Below are positions 1-7,990 of a stretch of 36,829 nucleotides of DNA, one piece after another. Where the stretch lies: positions 1 through 36,829 of the forward strand of contig CAZPJD010000291.1 in NCBI GenBank assembly GCA_964586775.1. Reading direction: 5' to 3'. Source of the DNA: JADLEX01 sp964586775 (GTDB taxonomy: Bacteria > Lernaellota > Lernaellaia > JACKCT01). Position 1 is the stretch's first letter; each line of letters begins with the position of its first letter. A model generated the notes under the pieces. It was not told the origin of the DNA. It saw only the letters and a list, made by a program, of their open reading frames with translations, and did not search any database. A program made the translations under genes and the position numbers.

Positions 1-728
1 GCGTGGGGTCGGCGTGCCCCGCGAAACGCATCGAGAGCCTATGCCACTTCGCGTCGAAGAACGCGATGAACATCGACGGGCTTGGCGACAAGCTGATCCG
101 GCAGGTGGTGGAAAAGGATCTTGTGCGAAACCCCGCGGACATCTTCCGTCTGACGCGGGAACAGTGGGCCTCGCTCGACCGCATGGCCGAGAAAAGCGCC
201 GAGAACCTGACGGCCGCGATCGAGGCGACCAAGGAGACGACGCTGCGCCGCTTCATCTTCGCGCTGGGCATCCGGCATGTCGGCGAGGCGACGGCCAAGG
301 CGCTGGCGGACGCGTTCGGCTCGATCGACGCGGTCGCCTCGGCGACGACCGAGCAGCTCGCATCGGTGCCGGACATCGGTCCCATCGTCGCGGCGTCGAT
401 CCACGGCTGGTTCGAGGACGGAGGCAACCGGAAGCTCGTCGCGGATATGATCGCGCTCGGCGTGAATCCGCGATGGGAGAAGGTCGAACCGATGGGCCGC
501 TTCGCGGGGACGACCGTCGTTCTGACGGGAACACTCGCGTCGATGGACCGGAGCGACGCGAAGCGGCGGCTCGAAGAACTCGGTGCGACCGTGGCGGGTA
601 GCGTGAGCAAGAAAACGGGTATCGTTGTCGCGGGCGAATCGGCGGGGTCGAAGCTCGACAAGGCACGGGAACTGGGTATCGAAATCTGGGACGAAGAGCG
701 CTTCTTGCGTGAGATCGGAGCGTCGTGA
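1..728 (+). CDS. ligA: NAD-dependent DNA ligase LigA, C-terminal part (5' end outside window)
   Basis: This is the last ~241 residues of bacterial LigA, which seals nicks in duplex DNA using NAD+ during replication and repair. The window opens inside the zinc finger: a Cys-Pro-Ala motif, then HFASKNAMNIDGLGDK, the typical LigA transition into the helix-hairpin-helix domain. HhH motifs follow (ALGIRHVGEATAKAL; VPDIGPIVAASI). From about residue 165 a BRCT domain is recognisable (FAGTTVVLTGTL, LEELGATVAGSVSKKT, ending in FLREIG). The adenylation and OB domains lie upstream of the window. The TGA stop overlaps the GTG start of the acylphosphatase gene by 4 nt, so translation is probably coupled. 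The identification is certain; only the N-terminal part cannot be judged. Confidence 0.97.
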   Translation, partial: VGSACPAKRIESLCHFASKNAMNIDGLGDKLIRQVVEKDLVRNPADIFRLTREQWASLDRMAEKSAENLTAAIEATKETTLRRFIFALGIRHVGEATAKALADAFGSIDAVASATTEQLASVPDIGPIVAASIHGWFEDGGNRKLVADMIALGVNPRWEKVEPMGRFAGTTVVLTGTLASMDRSDAKRRLEELGATVAGSVSKKTGIVVAGESAGSKLDKARELGIEIWDEERFLREIGAS

Positions 729-1018
729 GCGCGAAAGGCGAATCGAACGTGACGGCGGCCGCGCATCTGACGATTTCCGGGCGCGTTCAGGGTGTGTGGT
801 ATCGCGCGAGTGCGCGCGAGGTGGCGTTGCGCGTCGGCGTCGTCGGTTGGGCTCGCAACCTGCCGAACGGCGACGTCGAGGCATTCGCCGAGGGGGAGCG
901 TGACGCGGTGGATCGTTTTATCGAGTGGTGCCGCGAGGGCCCGCCCCACGCGCGCGTCGACCGCGTCGATGTCGCGTGGGTGGAACCCGAACGCCACGCC
1001 GCGTTTCAGATCCGCTGA
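725..1018 (+). CDS. acyP: Acylphosphatase
   Basis: This 97-residue protein is a cytoplasmic acylphosphatase, which hydrolyses carboxyl-phosphate bonds such as those in acetyl phosphate or 1,3-bisphosphoglycerate. Both family signatures are visible: GRVQGVWYRAS (residues 19-29, catalytic Arg27) and GWARNLPNGDVEAFAEG (residues 41-57, catalytic Asn45). The length is normal for the family (about 90-100 aa). The GTG start lies inside the ligA stop (GTGA overlap), and the TGA stop shares one base with the ATG of the following histidine kinase. It is therefore sandwiched by coupled genes. Any link between acyl-phosphate turnover and the adjacent two-component system is only a suggestion from position. 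Confidence 0.95.
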   Translation: MSAKGESNVTAAAHLTISGRVQGVWYRASAREVALRVGVVGWARNLPNGDVEAFAEGERDAVDRFIEWCREGPPHARVDRVDVAWVEPERHAAFQIR

Positions 1019-3078
1019 TGCTTGGCGCACTCAACGTCCGAACGCAGGCCCTGCTGCTCACCGCGCTCATCGCGGCGATGCTGGCGATCGTCGTGTGGAC
1101 GCGCAAGGAACGCAGCCGCACCACGCTGCCGTTCTCGATATTCAACGGGGTGATCGTCGCGTTCGCGTCGTCGTACGTCGGCTTCAAGATCTCGGGCGAT
1201 CACAATTTCCTGCGTTCGATGATTTCGGCCGCGGCGTTCGTCGTCCCGAGCTATTTCTATCTCGTCTACAGCTACGCGATGACTCCGGTGAGATGGCTCG
1301 ACGCCATCCTCGTGGCGCTGTTCGGTGCGGCGGCCGTATTTTCCGTGTCCGCGTTCATCCCGCAGTTCGACACCGCCATCCGGCTGGTTGCGTGGTTTCC
1401 GCCCGGCGCGCGATCGGGGCGCGTCGCGCTCGCGATTCTGGCCATCGGCGCTCCGGCGTTGATTCTGCTCGTCATCCGCTATCTGCGCGAGCGCGAGATG
1501 GTTTTGCGTCGGCGCTATCGCGGTCTCATCGGTGCTTCGGCCGCGACGATCGGCCTTTGCGCGTTCGCCGAGGCCGCGGGCGGCGGCGGCCCGGTCGCCC
1601 CTGTCGCCCTGATGTCCTACCAGTACTATCTGTTTCAATCCGTGGTGCGTTACCAGTCGTTCAGCCTCGGCACGTTCGCGGGACGCACCATCATGCTCGT
1701 CACGTCCACGATCTTCCTCATGATCGTGTATGGCCTGTTCTTTTATCTTGTGCGGCCTTCGCCGGTGCTCTTCGTTTTTCACACGCTCGTCGTCGCCTTC
1801 ATGATGATGGTGATCTACGACCCGCTCTTCTTCACGCTCGCGGGCCGCGCGCGCGAATGGATCCAGCGCGGGCGCGGCGACGTGGTGCGGCGCATCGATG
1901 TGCTCGTCGCCGAACTGGCCGAAAAATTCGCGCTCGACGACATCGGCGAATTTCTCGCGCGGCGCGTGCCGTCGGAGCTGGGCTTGACCGGCGCCGTCGT
2001 CTATCTCTCGCGCGAAGAGGGCGGCTTGACTCGGTGGGCCGGGGCGCTGCACGGACCCGATCTGCTGGGTGGTGCGCTCGCGGAGGATCTCGCCACGCTG
2101 CGGGAGGCCGAGTCGCGTGGCCACATGACGCGGCGCGTGTCGGAGAGCTACCCCGGCCCCGAGCGCGATCGATTCGTGCGTCTGCACGCCCTGATGGAAG
2201 ACTGCGGGGCCGACTGGCTGATTCCCATGCGCAGCCGCGACGAACTGGTGGGCGTGTACCTGCCGGCGGGGGCGTCGCTCACCGAGCACGGACCGGAATC
2301 GGGCGCGCGGCTCGAAGCGATCGCCGATCAGGCGGCGGTGCGCATCGTCAACGCGCGCATCTATCAGAAGCTTCGCGCGCAGGATCGCATGGCGACGCTC
2401 GGCGAGCTCGCCGCCTCGTTGGCGCACGAGATCCGCAATCCCCTCGGCTCGATGAAGGGCGCGGCGCAGTATCTCGTCGATGAGCCCCTGAGCGACGCGG
2501 CGCGCGAGTTCGTGGAGATCATCGTGTCCGAGGCCGACCGGCTCAACCGCGTGCTCTCGCGATTTCTCGATTACGCAAGACCATTCGCGCTCAAGAAACG
2601 CCCCGGCGACATCAACGAAATCGTTCGGCAGACCATTGCGCTGCTTCGCGAAGGCGAGATGCCGCGCGAACTGCGTCTGGAGACCCGGTTCGATCCGGAC
2701 GCGTCGCCGTGGGAGTTCGATTTGGAGCAGATCAGGCAGGTTCTCATCAATCTGCTCAAGAACGCCTGGGAGGCGCAGCCGGGCGGCGGCGAAGTGGCGA
2801 TCGCGACGCGGCGGGCGAGCGACATTCTCGTGATCGAAATCGCGGATCGCGCCGCGACCATCGGTCCGTCGGTGCGCGCGCAGATGTTCACCCCGTTTTT
2901 CACCACCAAGGAAACCGGCTCGGGTCTGGGACTTCCCATCAGCCAGCGAATCGTACAGGCTCACGGCGGTCGCTTGTCGATTCGCGAGCGCGAGGGCGGC
3001 GGAAACGTGTTTTGCGTCGAACTTCCGCGCTCCGGCGAATCGGCCGCGTCGGCGGAATTGCGGGAAAACCTTGGGTAG
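1018..3078 (+). CDS. Membrane-bound GAF histidine kinase (partner of the NtrC-type regulator)
   Basis: This 686-aa sensor kinase starts at the ATG overlapping the acyP stop by one base; the longer upstream reading frame is not needed. About eight hydrophobic segments occupy residues 1-275. A GAF-like sensory domain follows (about 290-450), then HisKA with the phospho-acceptor in SLAHEIRNPLGSMKG (His470). The ATPase domain has an N box in NLLKNAWEA (about 578-586), the FTPFFTTK motif and a G2 box GSGLGLPIS (634-642). The G1 box is unusual: where DxGxG is expected the sequence reads ADRAATIG (about 609-616), so the glycines are replaced although the Asp remains. The regulator gene follows after 21 nt, so the pair should work together. 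The architecture (multi-TM, GAF, HisKA plus NtrC partner) resembles PrsK-type kinases, but no PEP-CTERM genes are visible. The signal is unknown. Confidence 0.93.
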   Translation: MLGALNVRTQALLLTALIAAMLAIVVWTRKERSRTTLPFSIFNGVIVAFASSYVGFKISGDHNFLRSMISAAAFVVPSYFYLVYSYAMTPVRWLDAILVALFGAAAVFSVSAFIPQFDTAIRLVAWFPPGARSGRVALAILAIGAPALILLVIRYLREREMVLRRRYRGLIGASAATIGLCAFAEAAGGGGPVAPVALMSYQYYLFQSVVRYQSFSLGTFAGRTIMLVTSTIFLMIVYGLFFYLVRPSPVLFVFHTLVVAFMMMVIYDPLFFTLAGRAREWIQRGRGDVVRRIDVLVAELAEKFALDDIGEFLARRVPSELGLTGAVVYLSREEGGLTRWAGALHGPDLLGGALAEDLATLREAESRGHMTRRVSESYPGPERDRFVRLHALMEDCGADWLIPMRSRDELVGVYLPAGASLTEHGPESGARLEAIADQAAVRIVNARIYQKLRAQDRMATLGELAASLAHEIRNPLGSMKGAAQYLVDEPLSDAAREFVEIIVSEADRLNRVLSRFLDYARPFALKKRPGDINEIVRQTIALLREGEMPRELRLETRFDPDASPWEFDLEQIRQVLINLLKNAWEAQPGGGEVAIATRRASDILVIEIADRAATIGPSVRAQMFTPFFTTKETGSGLGLPISQRIVQAHGGRLSIREREGGGNVFCVELPRSGESAASAELRENLG

Positions 3079-3099
3079 CGACGCGATGATGGAGTGCTC

Positions 3100-4488
3100 A
3101 TGCCACTGGTCCTGATCGTGGACGACGAAAAGAACATGCGCCGGGTGATCGCCGCGCATCTGGAACGCGAGGGCTTGGATTGCCTCGAGGCCGAAAGCGG
3201 CGAACGCGCGATCGAGGTGCTGGCCGACGAGGCGCCGGACTGCGTGCTGACGGATCTGAAGATGCCCGGCATGGACGGCATGGAGCTTCTGCGGCGGATC
3301 GCATCGACGCACTACGGGACGCCGGTCGTGATGCTCACGGCGCACGGCACGGTGCAGACGGCGGTCGAGGCCATGAAGGTCGGCGCGTTCGACTATCTCA
3401 CCAAACCCTTCGACAAATCGGAACTCGTCGCGATCGTGCAAAAGGCCGTTCGGTCGCGCGCATTGGATCGGCGGGAGCCCGTCGCCACCCAGGTTGCCGA
3501 CTCCGCGTCGCCCGACGGCGAATCGCCGTCGCGCAACGCGCAAATGAAGGCCCTCTACGCGCTGGTGGAGCGCATCGCAAAGAGCCCGACCACTGTGCTC
3601 ATTACCGGCGAATCGGGAACGGGCAAAGAGGTCATCGCGAGGCGGCTCGTGGAGCGCAGCGACCGCGCGGCCGCGCCGTACATCCGCGTCAATTGCGCCG
3701 CGATTCCGGCGACGCTGGTGGAGAGCGAGCTGTTCGGTCACGAAAAAGGCGCGTTCACGGGCGCGGTGGCGGGCAAACCGGGCCGCTTCGAGCTCGCGGA
3801 CAAGGGCACGCTTTTTCTCGACGAGATCGGATCGATTCCGCTCGAAACGCAGGTCAAACTTCTGCGGGCGATTCAAGAGCAGGAATTCGAGCGCGTCGGC
3901 GGAGTGCGGACGCTGCGTGTGGACGTGCGCCTGATCGCGGCCACAAACGTCGATTTGCGGGAAGAGGTTGCCGCCGGGCGGTTTCGCGAGGATCTCTACT
4001 ACCGGCTGAACGTGGTGCACCTGCGTCTCCCGCCGCTACGGGAGCGCATGGAGGACCTCGACGCCCTCGTCGATCGCTTCGTCGCGCGATTCAACCAGCG
4101 GCTTGGACGACAGGTTCGCGGGATCGACGCGGATGTGTGGGCGCGGCTTCGCGCGCACGCATGGCACGGGAATATCCGCGAACTCGAAAACACCATCGAG
4201 CGGGCGGTGTTGCTGGCGGAGGGCGACATCGTTCGCCTCGGCGATTTGCCCGAGGAGTTGTCGCGGGGGGCGGTCGCGGCGATGCCCGTTCCGCACTCGT
4301 CCGACTCGCTGGATCTCAAGGATGCGTCGCGCGACGCGGCGGCGCGGGTGGAGATCGAAATGATCGGCGCGGCGCTCAAACGGACCGGCGGAAACGTCAC
4401 GCAGGCCGCGAAGCTGCTCGGCCTGTCGCGAAAAGGGCTTCAGATCAAGATGAAGGACTACGGGCTCGAACGTCAGTCGGGGGAGTGA
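3100..4488 (+). CDS. NtrC-family sigma-54-dependent response regulator
   Basis: This 462-aa protein has the full NtrC layout. The receiver has acidic residues Asp9-Asp10, phospho-acceptor Asp52 (VLTDLKMPGMDG) and Lys102 (LTKPF). The AAA+ domain has Walker A GESGTGKE (170-177), the sigma-54-contacting GAFTGA loop (218-223) and Walker B GTLFLDEIG (236-244). A Fis-type helix-turn-helix closes the protein (GGNVTQAAKLLGLSRKGLQ). It should activate sigma-54 promoters after phosphorylation by the kinase encoded 21 nt upstream. I chose the ATG at 3100 because GGAG lies 5 nt upstream (3091-3094); a GTG two codons earlier overlaps that site. Target promoters are not identifiable here. Confidence 0.96.
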   Translation: MPLVLIVDDEKNMRRVIAAHLEREGLDCLEAESGERAIEVLADEAPDCVLTDLKMPGMDGMELLRRIASTHYGTPVVMLTAHGTVQTAVEAMKVGAFDYLTKPFDKSELVAIVQKAVRSRALDRREPVATQVADSASPDGESPSRNAQMKALYALVERIAKSPTTVLITGESGTGKEVIARRLVERSDRAAAPYIRVNCAAIPATLVESELFGHEKGAFTGAVAGKPGRFELADKGTLFLDEIGSIPLETQVKLLRAIQEQEFERVGGVRTLRVDVRLIAATNVDLREEVAAGRFREDLYYRLNVVHLRLPPLRERMEDLDALVDRFVARFNQRLGRQVRGIDADVWARLRAHAWHGNIRELENTIERAVLLAEGDIVRLGDLPEELSRGAVAAMPVPHSSDSLDLKDASRDAAARVEIEMIGAALKRTGGNVTQAAKLLGLSRKGLQIKMKDYGLERQSGE

Positions 4489-4491
4489 GCG

Positions 4492-4779
4492 ATGGGAAAG
4501 CGCGCATCAAAGTCCGATGCGGTGGCCGCGCTGATGACGATTCCGAACGTGGGTCCGAAGACGGCGGAAGATCTCATCCGGCTCGGGATCCGAAGTTCCG
4601 CGGACCTGCGGGGGAAAGATCCCGCCGGGCTGTATGAAAAGCTGTGCCGCCTCGACGGGATTCAACACGACATCTGCTGCCTCGATGTGTTTAGCGCCGC
4701 CGTGGACTTCGCCGAGGGCCGACCCGCCGAGCCATGGTGGGCGTATTCGCGGCGTCGAAAATCCGCCGGGGCGTCTTGA
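4492..4779 (+). CDS. Helix-hairpin-helix protein of the Cdd1 ('pathogenicity locus') family
   Basis: This 95-aa protein begins 3 nt after the response-regulator stop and belongs to the same transcription unit. It has a HhH motif IPNVGPKTAEDLIRLGI (residues 17-33), then SADLRGKDPAGLYEKLCRLDG, a LDVFSAAVDFAEG stretch and a PWWAYSRRRK end. This order is characteristic of the small Cdd1 family (PF11731), sometimes annotated 'mitomycin resistance' or 'pathogenicity locus'. The HhH suggests non-specific nucleic-acid binding, but no reaction is established for the family. Its position in an operon beginning with DNA ligase is consistent with a DNA-related role; that is inference. Confidence 0.88.
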   Translation: MGKRASKSDAVAALMTIPNVGPKTAEDLIRLGIRSSADLRGKDPAGLYEKLCRLDGIQHDICCLDVFSAAVDFAEGRPAEPWWAYSRRRKSAGAS

Positions 4780-4805
4780 CCGCACCCGGAATTTCCGAAC
4801 ATAGT
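4776..4805 (+). promoter_or_regulatory. Candidate sigma-70 promoter for the Ycf48/PKD protein
   Basis: TTGACC at 4776-4781 (5 of 6 to the -35 consensus) and CATAGT at 4800-4805 (4 of 6 to the -10 consensus) are separated by 18 nt. They lie at the end of the Cdd1 gene and 33 nt before the ATG at 4839. The match is moderate and unsupported by anything but position. Confidence 0.4.
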
Positions 4806-4838
4806 TATCCAACATTCATCGCCAACTCGGGTATTTCG

Positions 4839-6710
4839 ATGAAACGCGCCCTCGTCATGGTTTTTGGGTTGGTTGCGATTCTTGCGGTCGCCACAGGTGT
4901 TTTCGCCGACTGGGAACTCAAACAGGTGGGCGGCATCACGGAACCGAGCCTGCTTTACAAGGTGTGGGCGATCGACCGCAACCACCTGTACGTCGTGGGC
5001 ATGGGATTCGACGGCCTGTTCGACGTCTTCAACGAGCATCTCATCCAGCGCAGCACGGACGGCGGCGACACGCTGGAGCCGCTGTTCACCAAGAACATCA
5101 ACCCGTTCAGCGGCGGCCTGTGCAACTCGTTCTACGCGGCGTTCGACCTGCACTTCGACGACCTCTATGAGGGCACGGTCGTCGGCGCGTGGCACAACAA
5201 CGCGTCGAACTGCCTGCTCATCTACGAGTCGAACTGGATCGCGAAGACGACGAACGCGGGCGCGGCGTGGACGGAATTCACGCCCACACCGATTTACGAA
5301 GACCATCAGCTCAACGCGCTCGACATCCACGACAGCGGCGTCGGATTCGCGGTCGGCGACGCCATGAACGTCTGGAAGACCACCAACGGCGGCGACACCT
5401 GGACGATCTCGAACAACGTGCCGTCGGTGTGGGGCAACGAGGCGCCGTTGCAGGATGTCGATGTCGTGGACGAGGATCTCGTCTACGTCACGTCGGAGAT
5501 GTTCATCGACGAAATCACGGACGACGACACGGAGTTTGAAGAGGACTTCGACGGCGATGTGAACGGCATCCAGGGCGAACTGCTGCGCAGTACCAACGGC
5601 GGCACATCGTGGCAGAGCATCCTGAGCGACGCGAATCTGGGCTTCCATCAGGTCCAATTCATCGACGCGTCGCGCGGCTGGCTGCTCGTGTCGAACGAAG
5701 ACGCCGAGGTCACGCAGATCCGCTACACCACCAATGGTGCCACCACCTGGAACAACGGCGTGCTGCCGACGATCTCGGGCATCGGCGCGCCGGGCAGCGG
5801 ATACATCATCGGGTCGTTCCAGATGCTCGACGCCGACAACGGCTGGGCGGTCGGCGGAAGCGATTACGACGGCGATCTCGTGATTCTGCGGACCACGAAC
5901 GGTGGCGTGACGTGGCAAGCCGATCCCCTGCGCGGAGCGGGGCAACTGTTCTCGATCCACATGGCCAATGAGCGCGTCGGATTCGCGGTCGGGTCGCGCA
6001 AGTCCGTCGTCGGCTTTTACGAGCCCGGCGACTTCGCGCCGATCGCCGATGCCGGGCCGGACCAGACGGTACCCGTGGGCACAAACGTGCCGCTCGACGG
6101 CAGCGGCAGCTACGATCCCGATGGCGACCCGCTCACGTATCAGTGGACGCAGCTCTCGGGCCCCGGCGTCACGCTCGTCACGGGCACGAGCGAGCGTCCG
6201 ACCTTCGATGCCGATCAGGTCGGCACGATCACGATCCGGCTCGTCGTCGCGGACTACGACACGACGTCCGCGCCCGATTCGGTGACGATCGAGGTGGTCG
6301 ACGAGACGGACGACGACGCGGATGACGACGTTGATGACGACGTTGATGACGACGATTCCGACGATGACGCGGATGATGATGACGCGGACGACGACGATGA
6401 CTGGATGCCGGACGACGACGACGGCGGGAGCGACGACGACTCGCCGTTCGACTGCCGTTCGCTCATGTCGATGCTCTACGACGTGTGCGACGCCTACCTG
6501 ACCGAGTACGAGACGCGCTTCGACGCCGAAAACGCCTGCGACGAAGAGACCGAGCCGTGGGATTGCGCGGTGACCTGCCGCGCGAACAACAGCGAGTGCG
6601 ATGGGCTCTTCGAGTGCCTCGAGGACGAGTGCGACATCGACGTTTCGAGAAACACGACGGAAGAGGACACGGACGGCGGCGACATCTCGGGCGGATGCAG
6701 CGCGTTCTAA
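4839..6710 (+). CDS. Secreted Ycf48/BNR-repeat protein with PKD domain, poly-Asp tract and Cys-rich C-terminus
   Basis: This 623-aa exported protein starts at MKRALVMVFG with a signal peptide ending near residue 23 (VFA|DWE); the reading frame upstream has no signal and overlaps the previous gene. Residues ~24-395 hold repeated Asp-box-like motifs (STDGGDT, TTNGGDTW, STNGGTSW, TTNGATTW, TTNGGVTW), the pattern of Ycf48/BNR beta-propellers. A PKD-type domain follows (~399-485; SGSYDPDGDPLTYQWTQ). Then comes a ~50-residue aspartate-rich segment (DNA 6300-6440) and a C-terminal domain of ~90 residues with nine cysteines, ending SGGCSAF. The propeller probably mediates protein contacts at the cell surface, and the Asp tract should be highly acidic and possibly Ca2+-binding. 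No enzymatic residues are recognised. It is a single gene with its own candidate promoter and converges on the next gene with a 7-nt gap. Confidence 0.88.
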   Translation: MKRALVMVFGLVAILAVATGVFADWELKQVGGITEPSLLYKVWAIDRNHLYVVGMGFDGLFDVFNEHLIQRSTDGGDTLEPLFTKNINPFSGGLCNSFYAAFDLHFDDLYEGTVVGAWHNNASNCLLIYESNWIAKTTNAGAAWTEFTPTPIYEDHQLNALDIHDSGVGFAVGDAMNVWKTTNGGDTWTISNNVPSVWGNEAPLQDVDVVDEDLVYVTSEMFIDEITDDDTEFEEDFDGDVNGIQGELLRSTNGGTSWQSILSDANLGFHQVQFIDASRGWLLVSNEDAEVTQIRYTTNGATTWNNGVLPTISGIGAPGSGYIIGSFQMLDADNGWAVGGSDYDGDLVILRTTNGGVTWQADPLRGAGQLFSIHMANERVGFAVGSRKSVVGFYEPGDFAPIADAGPDQTVPVGTNVPLDGSGSYDPDGDPLTYQWTQLSGPGVTLVTGTSERPTFDADQVGTITIRLVVADYDTTSAPDSVTIEVVDETDDDADDDVDDDVDDDDSDDDADDDDADDDDDWMPDDDDGGSDDDSPFDCRSLMSMLYDVCDAYLTEYETRFDAENACDEETEPWDCAVTCRANNSECDGLFECLEDECDIDVSRNTTEEDTDGGDISGGCSAF

Positions 6711-6717
6711 GAACGGC

Positions 6718-7668
6718 TCAGGCGATCGCGCGACGCTCCGACCACCACCACGCGTAAAGACCCGCCGCGAGGACGGGCAGGGCGAAGATCACAAGTTCGC
6801 CCTCGCCCGCGACGCCGAACAAACCCGTTGCGACCGTGAGAAACACGATGCCAAGCGCGATCACATCGAGCCGCGCGAACCAGCTCTCGCTCGTGGACGA
6901 ACGCGGCGCGCGATAGTCGGGCGAGGGATTTCGCGCCACGGCGATGAAATAGGGCAGGATCACCGCGACCGCCAGCATGACGAAGTGCGACACGCGATTC
7001 AGTTTGATGAGATGCTGCCCCTCAAGCGCTTTCTGCGAAAAGTGAATCCCGCCGTGGTCGAGCACAATGCGGCGGATCTCGTGAAATCCGAAATGCATCG
7101 GAAACGGGATCAGGCCGAGCAGAGCCCACGCGCGGTTCTTGAGCCGCGCAGACGTGAAAAGCAGCCACGGCGTTAGAAAATCGAATCCCACCGAGAACCA
7201 CTCGGTGATGCCGCGCTCCACGTCGCGCAGCGCGGGCGACGCTTTCATGCCGCGCGGTGGCGACCAGTGCCACCAGTCCATGCGACCGGCGGCGGTCTCC
7301 ATCAGCAGCGCGAAACCCATCATCATCGAACACGAAAACAGGAGCTGGACGAGCAGGTTGTCTTCGTGCGGCTTGCGCCCGGCGAGCAGGCGCTCGGCGA
7401 TGCTCCACGAGATATAAACCGCGATGCACCAGCCCATGGCCTCGACAAGCCCGGTGCGTCCCACGGTCATCACCGACATCTCGAATCGGTACGGCGGTTT
7501 GCCGTTTGTGATCCAGTAAACGAGGTTGCCGCGCAGAAGCCCGAACCCGATGAGCGACGCGAAGAACGAGATGGCCATACGCCAACCGCGCATCTTCGCG
7601 CAATGCAGCACGATGCACACGAACGCGACACTCGCGGGAATTGCCAATACGAGAAAACTTGCCGACAT
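6718..7668 (-). CDS. Polytopic membrane protein of unknown function
   Basis: I do not recognise this 316-aa protein with confidence. It has eight or nine hydrophobic segments, starting MSASFLVLAIPASVAFVCI. Aromatic loops are prominent, including METAAGRMDWWHWSPP and IPFPMHFGFHEIRR, and it ends in AAGLYAWWWSERRAIA. The tryptophan/glutamate pattern faintly recalls carotenoid-biosynthesis (CruF/DUF422-like) membrane proteins, but I would not name it so. The start at 7668 is chosen because AGGGA precedes it by 5-6 nt; an upstream in-frame ATG at 7791 would add 41 residues without hydrophobic character. It is monocistronic as far as visible, convergent with the preceding Ycf48/PKD gene. Confidence 0.75.
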   Translation of the reverse strand: MSASFLVLAIPASVAFVCIVLHCAKMRGWRMAISFFASLIGFGLLRGNLVYWITNGKPPYRFEMSVMTVGRTGLVEAMGWCIAVYISWSIAERLLAGRKPHEDNLLVQLLFSCSMMMGFALLMETAAGRMDWWHWSPPRGMKASPALRDVERGITEWFSVGFDFLTPWLLFTSARLKNRAWALLGLIPFPMHFGFHEIRRIVLDHGGIHFSQKALEGQHLIKLNRVSHFVMLAVAVILPYFIAVARNPSPDYRAPRSSTSESWFARLDVIALGIVFLTVATGLFGVAGEGELVIFALPVLAAGLYAWWWSERRAIA

Positions 7669-7990
7669 GGTCGTCCCTGGAATTGCTTCGTCGGACTTTA
7701 AGAGGGCTTCATGGCGCCGTGCAAGTGGGGCGGGCGGGGTGCATCGTCCGACAAATGGCCCCAAGGAGCGCGTGAGTTCAACGGGAGGCAACCATTGTCA
7801 CGTTTCGCGTCCCTTGGGGCCATTCGCCGAGTCGACGACGTATTTCGCCATCTCTCGTATGCAGATCAAGCAAGGCGCGTGCCGATTCCCGATTTCGCGT
7901 CAGCCGACGACATTTCGAGAGAATTCGTTCCATCCGCGGGCTGCCAAGGGTTCGATTCGTCGCGGAAGCGGTGAAAATCCGAGACGCGTC
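7669..7990. other. 322-nt gap with a long inverted repeat and no convincing gene
   Basis: This is the only stretch above 300 nt without a gene. It separates the start of the membrane-protein gene from the rsmI stop, both on the minus strand, so it should hold the membrane protein's promoter. The single clear structure is the inverted repeat at 7754-7824. An 87-codon plus-strand frame crosses it, but it lacks a ribosome-binding site and homology signature. Confidence 0.6.
7754..7824. repeat. Inverted repeat, 13-bp perfect core arms
   Basis: AATGGCCCCAAGG at 7754-7766 is exactly complementary to CCTTGGGGCCATT at 7812-7824. Allowing two mismatches, the pairing continues through CGCG on each side to 19-nt arms with a loop of about 33 nt. 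No T-tract follows on either strand, so it is not a typical intrinsic terminator. It could be a structured RNA, a recombination or protein-binding site, or a remnant of a small mobile repeat. Confidence 0.8.

Noticed and set aside
1006..4020. A 1004-codon minus-strand frame opposite the kinase and regulator genes
   Set aside because: Arg/His/Asp-rich shadow of two well-identified genes with strong motifs on the other strand.
6300..6440. CRISPR-like or minisatellite array
   Set aside because: The repetition is triplet-based (GAC/GAT) and in frame within a coding sequence, with no spacer structure.
7711..7974. An 87-codon plus-strand ORF in the 322-nt gap
   Set aside because: No ribosome-binding site, no recognisable domain, and it runs through the inverted repeat.
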